Positions 30,158 to 37,156 of a DNA stretch of 37,257 nt are shown piece after piece. The position numbers and the translations under genes are program-made. Location: IMG/VR virus record IMGVR_UViG_3300001589_000054, positions 1 to 37,257 of that record; one strand, given 5' to 3'. Under the pieces are notes generated by a model. That model was not told where the DNA came from and ran no database searches. It worked only from the letters and a program-made list of their open reading frames with translations. Position 1 is the first letter of the stretch. Every line of letters starts with the position of its first letter. Source of the DNA: a virus.

Positions 30158-30670
30158 ATGAAAGCAAAATCAATTTATAGATTAGAAGAAATTATTAATC
30201 TTAAAAAACTGTCTGTCAGTGCTTTCGAGAGAAGTATTGGTGCGTCTAATAACTCGATTCAGATAGCTATTAAGAGAGGTGCAAGCGTTAAAGATGATAT
30301 ATTAAACAAAGTTCTAATTGCTTACCCTGATATTAACCCAAGTTGGCTACTAACTGGAGAAGGTGAAATGATTAAGTCTGATGCTCCATATAGATACCCA
30401 AAAGCCACTTCTACCAAGAATGAAGTCAATGAAGATGTCGCTAAGTACAATATCAAAAAGGAAGGGGAACGCGAAGCCATGCAAGGCAAGTTGGACTTCT
30501 TGCTTAATACCTTGCGCGCAGAAGGAGCTAAAGAAGCTATTATAGATAAACTGCAAAAGCTATTCACCGAAATGGCTTTAAAACTGCAAAAAAGCGGTGC
30601 GGAAGTGGTAGAACTTTATATCAAAAATACCAACCTTATAGAGTTGACTAAAGGTAAGCTGATCATTTAG
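30158..30670 (+). CDS. CI-like phage repressor (XRE-type HTH)
   Basis: 170 residues, plus strand, divergent from the early operon. YRLEEIINLKKLSVSAFERS then IGASNNSIQIAIKRGASV is the DNA-binding HTH domain; AYPDINPSWLLTGEGEMI is the short element that ends the HTH in Bacteroidota phage repressors. The rest is a charged helix (residues 95-155) with no LexA-type Ser/Lys protease, so induction is not by RecA self-cleavage. It should hold the lysogenic state through the operators upstream. Confidence 0.85.
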   Translation: MKAKSIYRLEEIINLKKLSVSAFERSIGASNNSIQIAIKRGASVKDDILNKVLIAYPDINPSWLLTGEGEMIKSDAPYRYPKATSTKNEVNEDVAKYNIKKEGEREAMQGKLDFLLNTLRAEGAKEAIIDKLQKLFTEMALKLQKSGAEVVELYIKNTNLIELTKGKLII

Positions 30671-30782
30671 CTATTACTCTCTGCCTTTTCAATCCTTCGA
30701 TGAGCAACATTCCTATATTTAGGTAATAACACGTCAATTAAGCTATAATATTTCTTCTAGTAATAGCCTCATTTTTATAATA

Positions 30783-30817
30783 ATTTGGTATTATTCTTGC
30801 GGTGATTGTGTAAATTT
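30783..30817 (+). promoter_or_regulatory. Weak promoter of the secreted-protein gene
   Basis: TTTG (30783-30786), 23 bp, TAAATTTA (30810-30817), 20 bp before the ATG at 30838. One mismatch in the -7 box and a long spacer. The remaining gap 30671-30837 shows nothing else. Confidence 0.35.
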
Positions 30818-30837
30818 ATCAAACAAACCCTAAAGTA

Positions 30838-31626
30838 ATGAAACATCTCATCATCTGTGGACTCCTGCTCTTAGGACCACTCGCACAGGCACAAGAAGTC
30901 TTTCTCAAACTCATCAACGGACAAGAGATTACCACTACCATCTCCGCCTCTAGCGACACACAGTTATTTACCAAAAATGGCACGTTCAAATATCAGGCGA
31001 TAGATAGTCTGGCATTCCTCCATGTCAAAGACAATCAACTGGCGCGGGTGGATAAAATACAAACTAAGATGAGTAGCATAAAGAAGACCATAACTACTAA
31101 AGGAGTAAGCTATCATAGGCCTAAGTGGAAAGTAGAGGATATGAAATTGCTCTGGTCTTATGTATACACCAAAGATAGTTTATCTAGCACCGAGATTATT
31201 TCGAGATTGCAGCATAAGTTTGATATCACTCCTGGTTTCACCATTGATAAAATAACAACCGCCATTGTCTATGGACAATTTGAGAAACAACGCATGGATG
31301 TAAAGAAGTTGGCAAAATCTGATTATGGTGCTGCTACTATAAATGGGATATACTCAGGCCAATATAAAATTCAAATAAAAAATGGTAGATACAAGGTAGA
31401 AGTATATGAAATTTCAATTTTTGGGAAAAGTACCGACCTTGGGTTTGTTATTTTATCTGGAGCAACTCAATATGGGACGTATCAATGGAATGATCTTGCA
31501 ATTAGAAAAAATGGAGATATTAGTAAGTCGTGGCAACAAAATCTTAATGGTGTTCAATCCAATTTTCTTGATTGGTTTGATATTAGCAATGAAATGACTG
31601 TGGAAGAGTTAGATAGCGACTTTTGA
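30838..31626 (+). CDS. Secreted lysogeny-region protein, unknown function
   Basis: 262 residues with a clear signal peptide (MKHLIICGLLLLGPLAQAQ, cleavage after AQA). It is on the plus strand with the repressor and therefore probably expressed from the prophage (a moron). Residues 95-150 (WKVEDMKLLWSYVYTKDSLS, then IISRLQHKF) are helical. The rest is beta-rich. Likely exported to periplasm or surface and may alter the lysogen, but no function is recognised. Confidence 0.65.
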   Translation: MKHLIICGLLLLGPLAQAQEVFLKLINGQEITTTISASSDTQLFTKNGTFKYQAIDSLAFLHVKDNQLARVDKIQTKMSSIKKTITTKGVSYHRPKWKVEDMKLLWSYVYTKDSLSSTEIISRLQHKFDITPGFTIDKITTAIVYGQFEKQRMDVKKLAKSDYGAATINGIYSGQYKIQIKNGRYKVEVYEISIFGKSTDLGFVILSGATQYGTYQWNDLAIRKNGDISKSWQQNLNGVQSNFLDWFDISNEMTVEELDSDF

Positions 31627-31636
31627 TTTAGACTTA

Positions 31637-31726
31637 ATGATTTTTGCTAAAATATTAGGATTAGTGATAATAGTGCTGCTAGGACTATGGTTGAAGGAAG
31701 TGTTATGGAAAGCAAGGATAAAGTAA
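31637..31726 (+). CDS. 29-residue single-span membrane peptide
   Basis: MIFAKILGLVIIVLLGLWLK then EVLWKARIK: one hydrophobic helix followed by a basic tail. It starts 10 bp after the secreted-protein gene. Too short for assignment; could be a small membrane effector or chance ORF. Confidence 0.4.
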   Translation: MIFAKILGLVIIVLLGLWLKEVLWKARIK

Positions 31727-31732
31727 AGTTCC

Positions 31733-31750
31733 AAAATTGATAGCAATTTT
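31733..31750 (+). terminator. AT-rich hairpin after the lysogeny genes
   Basis: AAAATTG-ATAG-CAATTTT is a perfect 7-bp stem with a 4-base loop just after the plus-strand genes and before the convergent minus-strand block. It is AT-only apart from one pair and lacks a long U-tract, so it is a weak terminator candidate. From here to 31806 nothing else is seen. Confidence 0.4.
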
Positions 31751-31806
31751 ATGTTCTTAAAAAACAACTTTAACTAATATTATTAGTAATGCTGTTTAGC
31801 GTAAAA

Positions 31807-31968
31807 TTATCTATCGCCAAGCTTATGGTTATTATCACCCACTACCTCCTCCACCTTGTTACGGTTCTTGAATATATAATAAAGTCCAGTAAACACTAAC
31901 ATAGTGATGATGCCAAGTATGATCTGCTTGCGTATTGCATCGCGATCCTTTCCTCTCCTTTCCTCATC
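31807..31968 (-). pseudogene. Membrane protein fragment without start
   Basis: The open frame DEERRGKDRDAIRKQIILGI then ITMLVFTGLYYIFKNRNKVE has one membrane helix but follows a stop directly and has no start. An ATG with a strong AGGA-rich leader lies nearby in another frame, so a one-base frameshift may have broken it. Confidence 0.4.
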
Positions 31969-31991
31969 TTACAATTTATTGTTAGGTACAA

Positions 31992-32231
31992 TTACCCAAA
32001 ATCTATTCTACCATCTGGGTGGTCATTCCAAAATTCTTTTAAATATCTTTCAGTGTATTCAAATACCTCACAGTTATTTTTTTCATCCTTAATAAACTTC
32101 ATAGTTTCGTCAAGGGATTTTAAAACAATTTCAGAGTCATATACTTTATATCTAAATAAATCATATATTCCACAATCTAATTGTTTTTATAATTTCTCTT
32201 GATTACTGTAAAACCACGTATGACATCCCAT
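31992..32231 (-). pseudogene. MGCHTWF-type phage gene with premature stop
   Basis: ATG at 32231 gives MGCHTWFYSNQEKL, then TAA (32187-32189), after which the same frame continues for 64 codons (KQLDCGIYDLFRYKVYDSEI to NDHPDGRIDFG). MGCHTWF is a start I associate with a family of small phage proteins. The intact frame on both sides of the stop argues for a nonsense mutation. The stop is followed by TTGTACCTAAC, an attC-type box. Confidence 0.6.
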
Positions 32232-32233
32232 AA

Positions 32234-32452
32234 TTAAAAGTACTTAGTTTTTGGTTCTTTTGGAAGTTCGCACCAATAAGTTACATCTTCCATAAAGTTT
32301 TCGCCAGATTCACTATAAAAGCCTTTTACGTCATCGTAGTATTCAGCTACTAACCATCTACTATTTTTTGGGAAACTTTCTGGAGCATAAACTAAGTAAC
32401 TCCCACATTCAACTTCGGGCAATTTGTCTTTTACATTAAATATTTCTGTCAT
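32234..32452 (-). CDS. Second DUF551-like protein
   Basis: 72 residues from ATG at 32452 (MTEIFNVKDKLPEVECGSYL); upstream codons belong to the attC-like site. VAEYYDDVKGFYSESGENFM and VTYWCELPKEPKTKYF match the DUF551 layout ending in a W-x-x-LP motif, as does the gene at 16975-17310. Function unknown. Confidence 0.65.
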   Translation of the reverse strand: MTEIFNVKDKLPEVECGSYLVYAPESFPKNSRWLVAEYYDDVKGFYSESGENFMEDVTYWCELPKEPKTKYF

Positions 32453-32471
32453 AATCCGTATTTTTAAAAGC

Positions 32472-32534
32472 GTACAACATTGCATAAAATGCACCCTTCG
32501 GGTCGCTACGCTGCATCTTATACTTAACGTTATC
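32472..32534 (-). repeat. attC-like site in the right accessory block
   Basis: Minus strand GATAACGTTAAGTATAAGATGC is mirrored by TGCATTTTATGCAATGTTGTACGC; arms are plus 32512-32523 and 32481-32493 with one mismatch. ACCCTTCGGGT (32493-32503) forms an inner hairpin. The left box AACG lies just after the stop of the upstream gene. Confidence 0.65.
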
Positions 32535-32540
32535 TTCTAG

Positions 32541-32738
32541 TTATTTCTCCCTACCCTCCGATACATATAGCGTACGGAATGGGCATCTATAAATCTTCCA
32601 TCCGTTTTTCTCAGTAGGTAGTTTTTTTTGCACTATCGTAGAGTAAGACCAACCGTGCATTTTACAAGCCTCCTTTACACTTCCCCATGCTTCTACTTGC
32701 TCACCATTTATAAGTACTATTATTGATTGTCTTTGCAT
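32541..32738 (-). CDS. Small DNA-binding-like protein
   Basis: 65 residues. SIIVLINGEQVEAWGSVKEA then CKMHGWSYSTIVQKKLPTEK NGWKIYRC resembles short helix-turn-helix proteins of Bacteroidota mobile elements in which a Trp-x-Tyr motif precedes a P...G-x-x-I-x-R end. The start overlaps the stop of the upstream gene by one base. Function inferred. Confidence 0.5.
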   Translation of the reverse strand: MQRQSIIVLINGEQVEAWGSVKEACKMHGWSYSTIVQKKLPTEKNGWKIYRCPFRTLYVSEGREK

Positions 32739-33076
32739 TATTTCTTGTATTGTTCAAATGTTAAATCTAATCTATTAAATACTACCTCTTTTGTTGCATC
32801 ATAATTAAAACAAATCTCACTAGATGCTCTTCTTTGACCTACTGAGTGGTCAGAAACTCGAATAGTAATGCTTTCCATAAAAAAATCTTCCATTGCGTCT
32901 ACTGTAGTATAAAAGCTATTTCCGAAAGAAGTTTTAGATATATTTCCGTGATAAAAATCAAAAGGAAAATTTCCATTATTAAAATAATCAGAAATAAAAC
33001 TTCTAATAATTTCAAAATATTCCGTGGTAATTGCTTTAGCATCTACTGTTTTTCCGTTGGCTAATTCTATTTTCAT
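32738..33076 (-). CDS. Accessory protein, unknown
   Basis: 112 residues from ATG at 33076 (MKIELANGKTVDAKAITTEY). YFNNGNFPFDFYHGNISKTS is aromatic-rich. A promoter candidate lies 26 bp upstream. No family recognised. Confidence 0.6.
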   Translation of the reverse strand: MKIELANGKTVDAKAITTEYFEIIRSFISDYFNNGNFPFDFYHGNISKTSFGNSFYTTVDAMEDFFMESITIRVSDHSVGQRRASSEICFNYDATKEVVFNRLDLTFEQYKK

Positions 33077-33101
33077 AATAATGTTTGTTTTAATTATTAA
33101 G

Positions 33102-33131
33102 TGAATATACAACTAATAATTACAATACAAA
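33102..33131 (-). promoter_or_regulatory. Promoter candidate for 33076 gene
   Basis: Minus strand TTTG (33128-33131), 18 bp, TATATTCA (33102-33109): matches TTTG / TAnnTTTG with two mismatches in the second box. Confidence 0.4.
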
Positions 33132-33230
33132 CTATAATATGTAATTATTTTTAAAATATTTACTTCTTTTCCCTCCCAAAGAAATAAACGAAAGATAACA
33201 TGGTCTATAATGCATGAAAGACAGTCGTTA

Positions 33231-33249
33231 GTAGCACATACGCTCACTA
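33231..33249. repeat. 19-bp repeat shared with 17686-17704
   Basis: GTAGCACATACGCTCACTA; on the minus strand it covers the stop of the 60-residue gene and leads into CTAACG. Between it and the promoter at 33102 lies an imperfect hairpin (GTCT...AGAC) but no gene. Confidence 0.85.
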
Positions 33250-33429
33250 TCTGTATTCAATAACCACTACATCCATTGTGTCGGCCTCTTCGGGAGAGTT
33301 TACATCCCATAGATTAGTCGGCTTTACTGCGTAGGCTTTCATATAGTCATATTCTTCACCCTGCTGAATCATTACTTCTTTCCTAGGGTCTTGCATTTCC
33401 AGTGCTTTAATTAAATCTTTTACTTTCAT
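33247..33429 (-). CDS. 60-residue accessory protein
   Basis: MKVKDLIKALEMQDPRKEVM then IQQGEEYDYMKAYAVKPTNL and DTMDVVVIEYR. The opening K-x-L-I-x-x-L-x-x-x-D-P-x-x-E-V is a common small phage protein pattern; function unknown. The stop lies in the 19-bp shared repeat. Confidence 0.6.
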   Translation of the reverse strand: MKVKDLIKALEMQDPRKEVMIQQGEEYDYMKAYAVKPTNLWDVNSPEEADTMDVVVIEYR

Positions 33430-33487
33430 TTCTGTTAGCTTTATAGCATCAGGTTAATAATCAAATTCTCGTTGGTCGGCTATCGCT

Positions 33488-33802
33488 TTACTCATTTTTG
33501 CTAAAATTTTTTAAGTTCAAAAAGTCCGTGTTTTTATTATCAATTTTTGAAATCATGTCGTCATGGTCAGGGTGCTTACTATCTCGATTAGCGGGATAGA
33601 AGTAACAGTCAAGTGCGGATATATACATTAGGAAGTTGTCAATAGTGTAATTACTACTACCTTCCTCAATAGCCTGAATAGCTTCAAATCTAATGCCGTG
33701 TGATTTGGTCATCTGGTAGGTGCTTATTCCTTTTTCTTCCCTTAGAGATTTTAGGTACTCGCCAATCTTTTGGCGAGCTACTTGTTTGATTTCTTTATTC
33801 AT
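33488..33802 (-). CDS. XRE-family HTH regulator
   Basis: 104 residues. IGEYLKSLREEKGISTYQMT, KSHGIRFEAIQAIEEGSSNY and TIDNFLMYISALDCYF form a standard Cro/CI-type helix-turn-helix. It starts with a TAATG overlap on the next regulator. Target unknown. Confidence 0.75.
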   Translation of the reverse strand: MNKEIKQVARQKIGEYLKSLREEKGISTYQMTKSHGIRFEAIQAIEEGSSNYTIDNFLMYISALDCYFYPANRDSKHPDHDDMISKIDNKNTDFLNLKNFSKNE

Positions 33803-34359
33803 TATTTGTTCTTTTTAGGCAATTCATATGACTCTCTCATTATATTCATCCAATGTGTTAATGTTTTAAAAGGTATTCCAAGGTCGTTTGCTAGTTTTTT
33901 TGCGGTAGTTGTAGGATAAGACTCTATTATATATTCTTTTATCTCTTTTGATAATCTGCTTTTTTGGGTTGTTTTTTTAGTCAAACCAAGAACTATCGCT
34001 TTGTTGTAAATACTACCCTTCTTTTTATTCAATAATTCTGCCATTTCTTGTCCGCTAATTTTCCCATATCTTTCTTTTAAAATGGCTATCTCATGATCAC
34101 TCCACCTTTCTGATATAATAATCTCACTTTTAGCAACAACATCGTGTATCTCATTTATCATCCTCTCCATTCTTGATAATCGTCTCGAAAAATCGCTTTT
34201 TTCTGATTTTTCAAATTTCAAATTCATCTTAGATGCCTGCCAATGAATAGCATTAATAGTTCTATTAAGTCGTTTAGATACTATTTCAACATCCTCTACT
34301 CCGTAGTATTTTTCTAATATATTGATATCAGAATCAGTCCATCTTTTATTTACAGCCAT
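33802..34359 (-). CDS. Myb/SANT-like multi-HTH DNA-binding protein
   Basis: 185 residues with three helix-turn-helix units: WTDSDINILEKYYGVEDVEI at 7-26, RWSDHEIAILKERYGKISGQ near 85-104 and SKEIKEYIIESYPTTTAKKL near 135-154. The Trp-Thr/Ser-Asp start followed by ILxxxYG is like GcrA/Myb-type modules in phage regulators. Between units 1 and 2 is a short coiled coil. Likely a late or accessory transcription factor. Confidence 0.65.
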   Translation of the reverse strand: MAVNKRWTDSDINILEKYYGVEDVEIVSKRLNRTINAIHWQASKMNLKFEKSEKSDFSRRLSRMERMINEIHDVVAKSEIIISERWSDHEIAILKERYGKISGQEMAELLNKKKGSIYNKAIVLGLTKKTTQKSRLSKEIKEYIIESYPTTTAKKLANDLGIPFKTLTHWMNIMRESYELPKKNK

Positions 34360-34394
34360 AATTAAAATGGTTTTTGAGTTTCGTTTTTTAAGCG

Positions 34395-34643
34395 TTAGAC
34401 TTTGTTTAAAGTGTAGTGGTCAATTTTCTTCCATTCAAAACATGGATAGACCTTCTTATTTTCAAAAATGGTTACCGTAATACTAACATTATTTCTTTTT
34501 GCCATATTGGTATAATGGGATATGACATTTGACGACTTATCAACATCATCACTTGTAATAGAGCAATAGCTTCCAACTCCTTTAAGTGGCTTTGAGTAAA
34601 AAAATTCAATTCTAAATTTATTTTTTGGGCTGCGTAGTTTCAT
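34395..34643 (-). CDS. Accessory protein, unknown
   Basis: 82 residues (MKLRSPKNKFRIEFFYSKPL then KGVGSYCSITSDDVDKSSNV). Stop codon is the TAA of GTCTAACG, an exact attC left-box pattern. No function recognised. Confidence 0.6.
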   Translation of the reverse strand: MKLRSPKNKFRIEFFYSKPLKGVGSYCSITSDDVDKSSNVISHYTNMAKRNNVSITVTIFENKKVYPCFEWKKIDHYTLNKV

Positions 34644-34651
34644 GACTTTTA

Positions 34652-34969
34652 TTATTTGGCGTTAGACATTTTTTGTACTTTTTCTTTTCCGAAATAAGCT
34701 ACTGCTTTGGCGTGGTTACTTTCAGAATAAGGTGCACTATAAGTAGTTGTAATTTCACAATCAAAAGTTCCCAATCTGCTTTGAGCTTCTTGAAGGTTAG
34801 CGAATAAATCCATTCTTTTTAATCCTTCGCTTATTGTGATTTTTCTGAAGTTGTTCATCAAATCAAGCATAAAGTCTTTCAAGCTTATGTTGTAAAATAC
34901 TTTGATTTTGCTGTTGTAGTAGCTTACTACTTCTTCTCTGTTGGCTTTTAAAAATTCTTGATTTTTCAT
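34652..34969 (-). CDS. First gene of accessory operon, unknown
   Basis: 105 residues (MKNQEFLKANREEVVSYYNS then KIKVFYNISLKDFMLDLMNN). Carries GTCTAACG in its last codons. It is driven by the perfect promoter at 34994-35024, leader about 20 bp. Function unknown. Confidence 0.6.
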   Translation of the reverse strand: MKNQEFLKANREEVVSYYNSKIKVFYNISLKDFMLDLMNNFRKITISEGLKRMDLFANLQEAQSRLGTFDCEITTTYSAPYSESNHAKAVAYFGKEKVQKMSNAK

Positions 34970-34993
34970 ATCTTTATATCTTATTGTTCTCTA

Positions 34994-35024
34994 CAAATAT
35001 ATATAGATAATCCGTAACTACAAA
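34994..35024 (-). promoter_or_regulatory. Perfect Bacteroidota promoter
   Basis: Minus strand TTTG (35021-35024), 19 bp, TATATTTG (34994-35001): exact match to TTTG / TAnnTTTG. It drives the leftward accessory block starting at 34969. This is the strongest evidence in the window for a Bacteroidota host. Confidence 0.8.
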
Positions 35025-35130
35025 AAAATGTAGATGTTTTTTAAAATATTATCAAAAAAGAAAAGAAAAAGGCATTACAGTTAGAATAGAGTTGTGCTTT
35101 TAAGTACGACAGCTTTTAACAAACGCTAAT

Positions 35131-35156
35131 AAAGCATACCTTATAGGACATGCTTT
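35131..35156. terminator. Hairpin downstream of the lysis genes
   Basis: AAAGCATACC-TTATAGG-ACATGCTTT type hairpin, 10 paired positions including two G-T, flanked by AATAA/TTATT. It lies between the end of the spanin gene and the next promoter, so it probably ends the lysis transcript. The U-tract is short. Confidence 0.45.
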
Positions 35157-35208
35157 AATAACTTATCGCTTCACAAAAAGAAGGGAATTGCAACGATAGC
35201 TGACTTGA

Positions 35209-35694
35209 TTATCTGATTAGTCTCATGACAATAAGCAGGACAATCAATATTGAAAAGACTGCTAGCAATACTTTATGCCACCATTTATTGATCCCAAGAT
35301 GTTGCAATAAAGTTTCTGAAATATAGATGCGCTCCTGAATGGTGATCGGCACCTCTTTGTAAATGGTATCTGCTTCACAAACTCCCTCCAGATAGATACT
35401 ATCATTCGTATGTAGGTACCTGATTGTCAGCTTATCTCTTTCAATAACGATAGTATCACCTACCTGATCAACGAAGGTAGTATCTACCCTTATTTTTGGG
35501 ACGAAAGTAGTATCTGCAATGTAGGTCGTGTCTATTTTAGGAATGTAACCCTTGGCGAGAGCTTTGTCATATTGTTTTTTAGATTTTCGTAAGTGCTGGT
35601 CTATCGAACAACCTACCATTGATAGCCCCATCATCATCAGAATCACTATAAACATGATAAATACTAACACCTTTTTAACTTTCCTAGCGTTCAT
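35209..35694 (-). CDS. Candidate one-piece spanin (u-spanin)
   Basis: 161 residues. The N-terminus is a lipoprotein signal: basic, hydrophobic, then LSMVGCS with Cys29 as the predicted lipid-modified residue. The C-terminus (KVLLAVFSILIVLLIVMRLI) is a membrane span. Outer-membrane lipid anchor plus inner-membrane C-terminal helix on one chain is the definition of a unimolecular spanin. The central part repeats D-T-T-x-V/I. It overlaps the holin-like gene and follows the hydrolase gene. Family not recognised by sequence. Confidence 0.6.
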   Translation of the reverse strand: MNARKVKKVLVFIMFIVILMMMGLSMVGCSIDQHLRKSKKQYDKALAKGYIPKIDTTYIADTTFVPKIRVDTTFVDQVGDTIVIERDKLTIRYLHTNDSIYLEGVCEADTIYKEVPITIQERIYISETLLQHLGINKWWHKVLLAVFSILIVLLIVMRLIR

Positions 35695-36041
35695 TATTCC
35701 ATTGGTATTTCATCATCTATACTTGGCAAGTCCATAGGCGATGGTGGCGACCATCTATCTAGGAAGTGGACAAATACCTGCACTCCTCCAGCCCAACTTA
35801 GTAGGGCGATGTATTCTGTCGTTCCGAAGTTGTCCGAATATCCTAATGCCTTCATGACCGTGACAAAAGCAATTAAATAAAAGAAAGGCAACCGGACCCA
35901 CTCACTATAACTTACTATGCCGTCTTTGTTGTCATCCATCGATATCCCTAGTACCCGCGCGACTACGCGTTTACTGCCAAATAGTAAAAATACTACTGCA
36001 CCTATCAGGTATTGCCACCATGCCACGTCCTTCCAACTCAT
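35694..36041 (-). CDS. Holin-like membrane protein with EF-hand loop
   Basis: 115 residues with two to three membrane segments (WWQYLIGAVVFLLF, LPFFYLIAFVTVMKALG, and YIALLSWAGGVQVFVHFL). Between the first two lies DDNKDGIVSYSE at residues 36-47, a complete EF-hand calcium loop (ligands at 1, 3, 5, Gly at 6, Glu at 12). Position next to the hydrolase and spanin genes suggests a holin or holin partner. Confidence 0.6.
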   Translation of the reverse strand: MSWKDVAWWQYLIGAVVFLLFGSKRVVARVLGISMDDNKDGIVSYSEWVRLPFFYLIAFVTVMKALGYSDNFGTTEYIALLSWAGGVQVFVHFLDRWSPPSPMDLPSIDDEIPME

Positions 36042-36241
36042 GAGCCGTTTCTTTTATCCTTCCACTTGCGATATTTTTCCAGAATGTCAAAGCCTACTTT
36101 GATAATAGTCAGCGTCACCAGGATAGCTCCTGCAATTAAGCTGTATTCCTTAATGACAGGATTAAGTTGTTCTATCCTGGATATTCCGAGCAGTGCCAGA
36201 CTGGTCATTTCAAGTTTATAATTCAATAGGGTATGCATCAT
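36038..36241 (-). CDS. Small holin-like membrane protein
   Basis: 67 residues with one clear span (YSLIAGAILVTLTIIKVGFD) and a basic C-terminus (EKYRKWKDKRNGS). Four-base overlaps with the hydrolase and the next membrane gene. Either of the two membrane proteins could be the pore former. Confidence 0.6.
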   Translation of the reverse strand: MMHTLLNYKLEMTSLALLGISRIEQLNPVIKEYSLIAGAILVTLTIIKVGFDILEKYRKWKDKRNGS

Positions 36242-36888
36242 GCTTTGTATTGTATTTCGTCTTCCTCAAAAAGTGTGTAAGTAAAGCTATTTTTCCACTT
36301 GAATCTATGTACTGCGAGCTTCACTATGCTCATCAGCTTATTAAAGCTCTTTGGATTTTGGATTACCTGGCATCCTGCGCTGTATCGTCCTATCCATTGG
36401 AGGACTTTCCACTTACTTGCGCGGTGCAAGTTGGTTTTGATTATCTTATCATCGATCAAGTGCTTAGACCTCAATAGTGGATCACGATATAGCTCAAAGT
36501 CAAGTTTAGTGTCTTTGTTGTAGTCCCTCACAAATGGAATAGGCTTCACCTGTTCTAATGCCTCATAGGGATATTTGCCGTTGCGGCCATGATATCCAAT
36601 CTTATACGCTCCACTAGTCTGTCCTGCAGCAACTATAGCTGTGCCGCGCTTGGTGAAGGGATTCAATAGCCAGTACTTACCCGGATCTGTAGTTGCTTTG
36701 AATAGGTACAGTCGCGGTACTCTATTTAGGTCATAGAAAGCCACGCCTATCAGGTCGTCAAACTGATCACTCTGGCTACTGCGTGACCTGATACCGAAGA
36801 TGTTTAGATTATACACTCCCTTCTCATAGAAGGTGTATCCCATCTTCTTATAGGAGTATCTTATTTCACTAAATGTTGGTTTTCTCAT
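36238..36888 (-). CDS. Lysis peptidoglycan hydrolase, YkuD-like
   Basis: 216 residues. FKATTDPGKYWLLNPFTKRG and AGQTSGAYKIGYHGRNG lead to KTNLHRASKW and IGRYSAGCQVIQNP, giving His155, Ser170 and Cys173 in an L,D-transpeptidase (YkuD)-like arrangement. Such proteins act as endolysins or are near-relatives of peptidoglycan hydrolases in many phages. It leads the lysis cluster. No signal peptide is seen, so a holin is needed for export. Confidence 0.7.
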   Translation of the reverse strand: MRKPTFSEIRYSYKKMGYTFYEKGVYNLNIFGIRSRSSQSDQFDDLIGVAFYDLNRVPRLYLFKATTDPGKYWLLNPFTKRGTAIVAAGQTSGAYKIGYHGRNGKYPYEALEQVKPIPFVRDYNKDTKLDFELYRDPLLRSKHLIDDKIIKTNLHRASKWKVLQWIGRYSAGCQVIQNPKSFNKLMSIVKLAVHRFKWKNSFTYTLFEEDEIQYKA

Positions 36889-36899
36889 TTTTTTTAATA

Positions 36900-37142
36900 T
36901 TATTTCTTTACATCTATTATTGCTATACAGTTATCCAAATCTATTCTTTGAACTTCGTGCTTATCGAAGGATTCTAATCCACTAGCAGTTAGCATTACTG
37001 ATTCAATTAATTGCGCCCTGTTGTGATCTGCTTTTTCATATTCCATTTTCAGCTTGGCTGATAATTCTGCCGCATTGGTGATGTATTCAGCGACTATTTT
37101 GCTAAATTTTACTTTTATTGGTGGTGTTTTTTCTTCTTTCAT
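36900..37142 (-). CDS. Small helical protein upstream of lysis genes
   Basis: 80 residues (MKEEKTPPIKVKFSKIVAEY then LSAKLKMEYEKADHNRAQLI). It lies between the fibre-end fragment and the hydrolase. Function unknown. Confidence 0.5.
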   Translation of the reverse strand: MKEEKTPPIKVKFSKIVAEYITNAAELSAKLKMEYEKADHNRAQLIESVMLTASGLESFDKHEVQRIDLDNCIAIIDVKK

Positions 37143-37156
37143 GATGGCAGTTTTTA

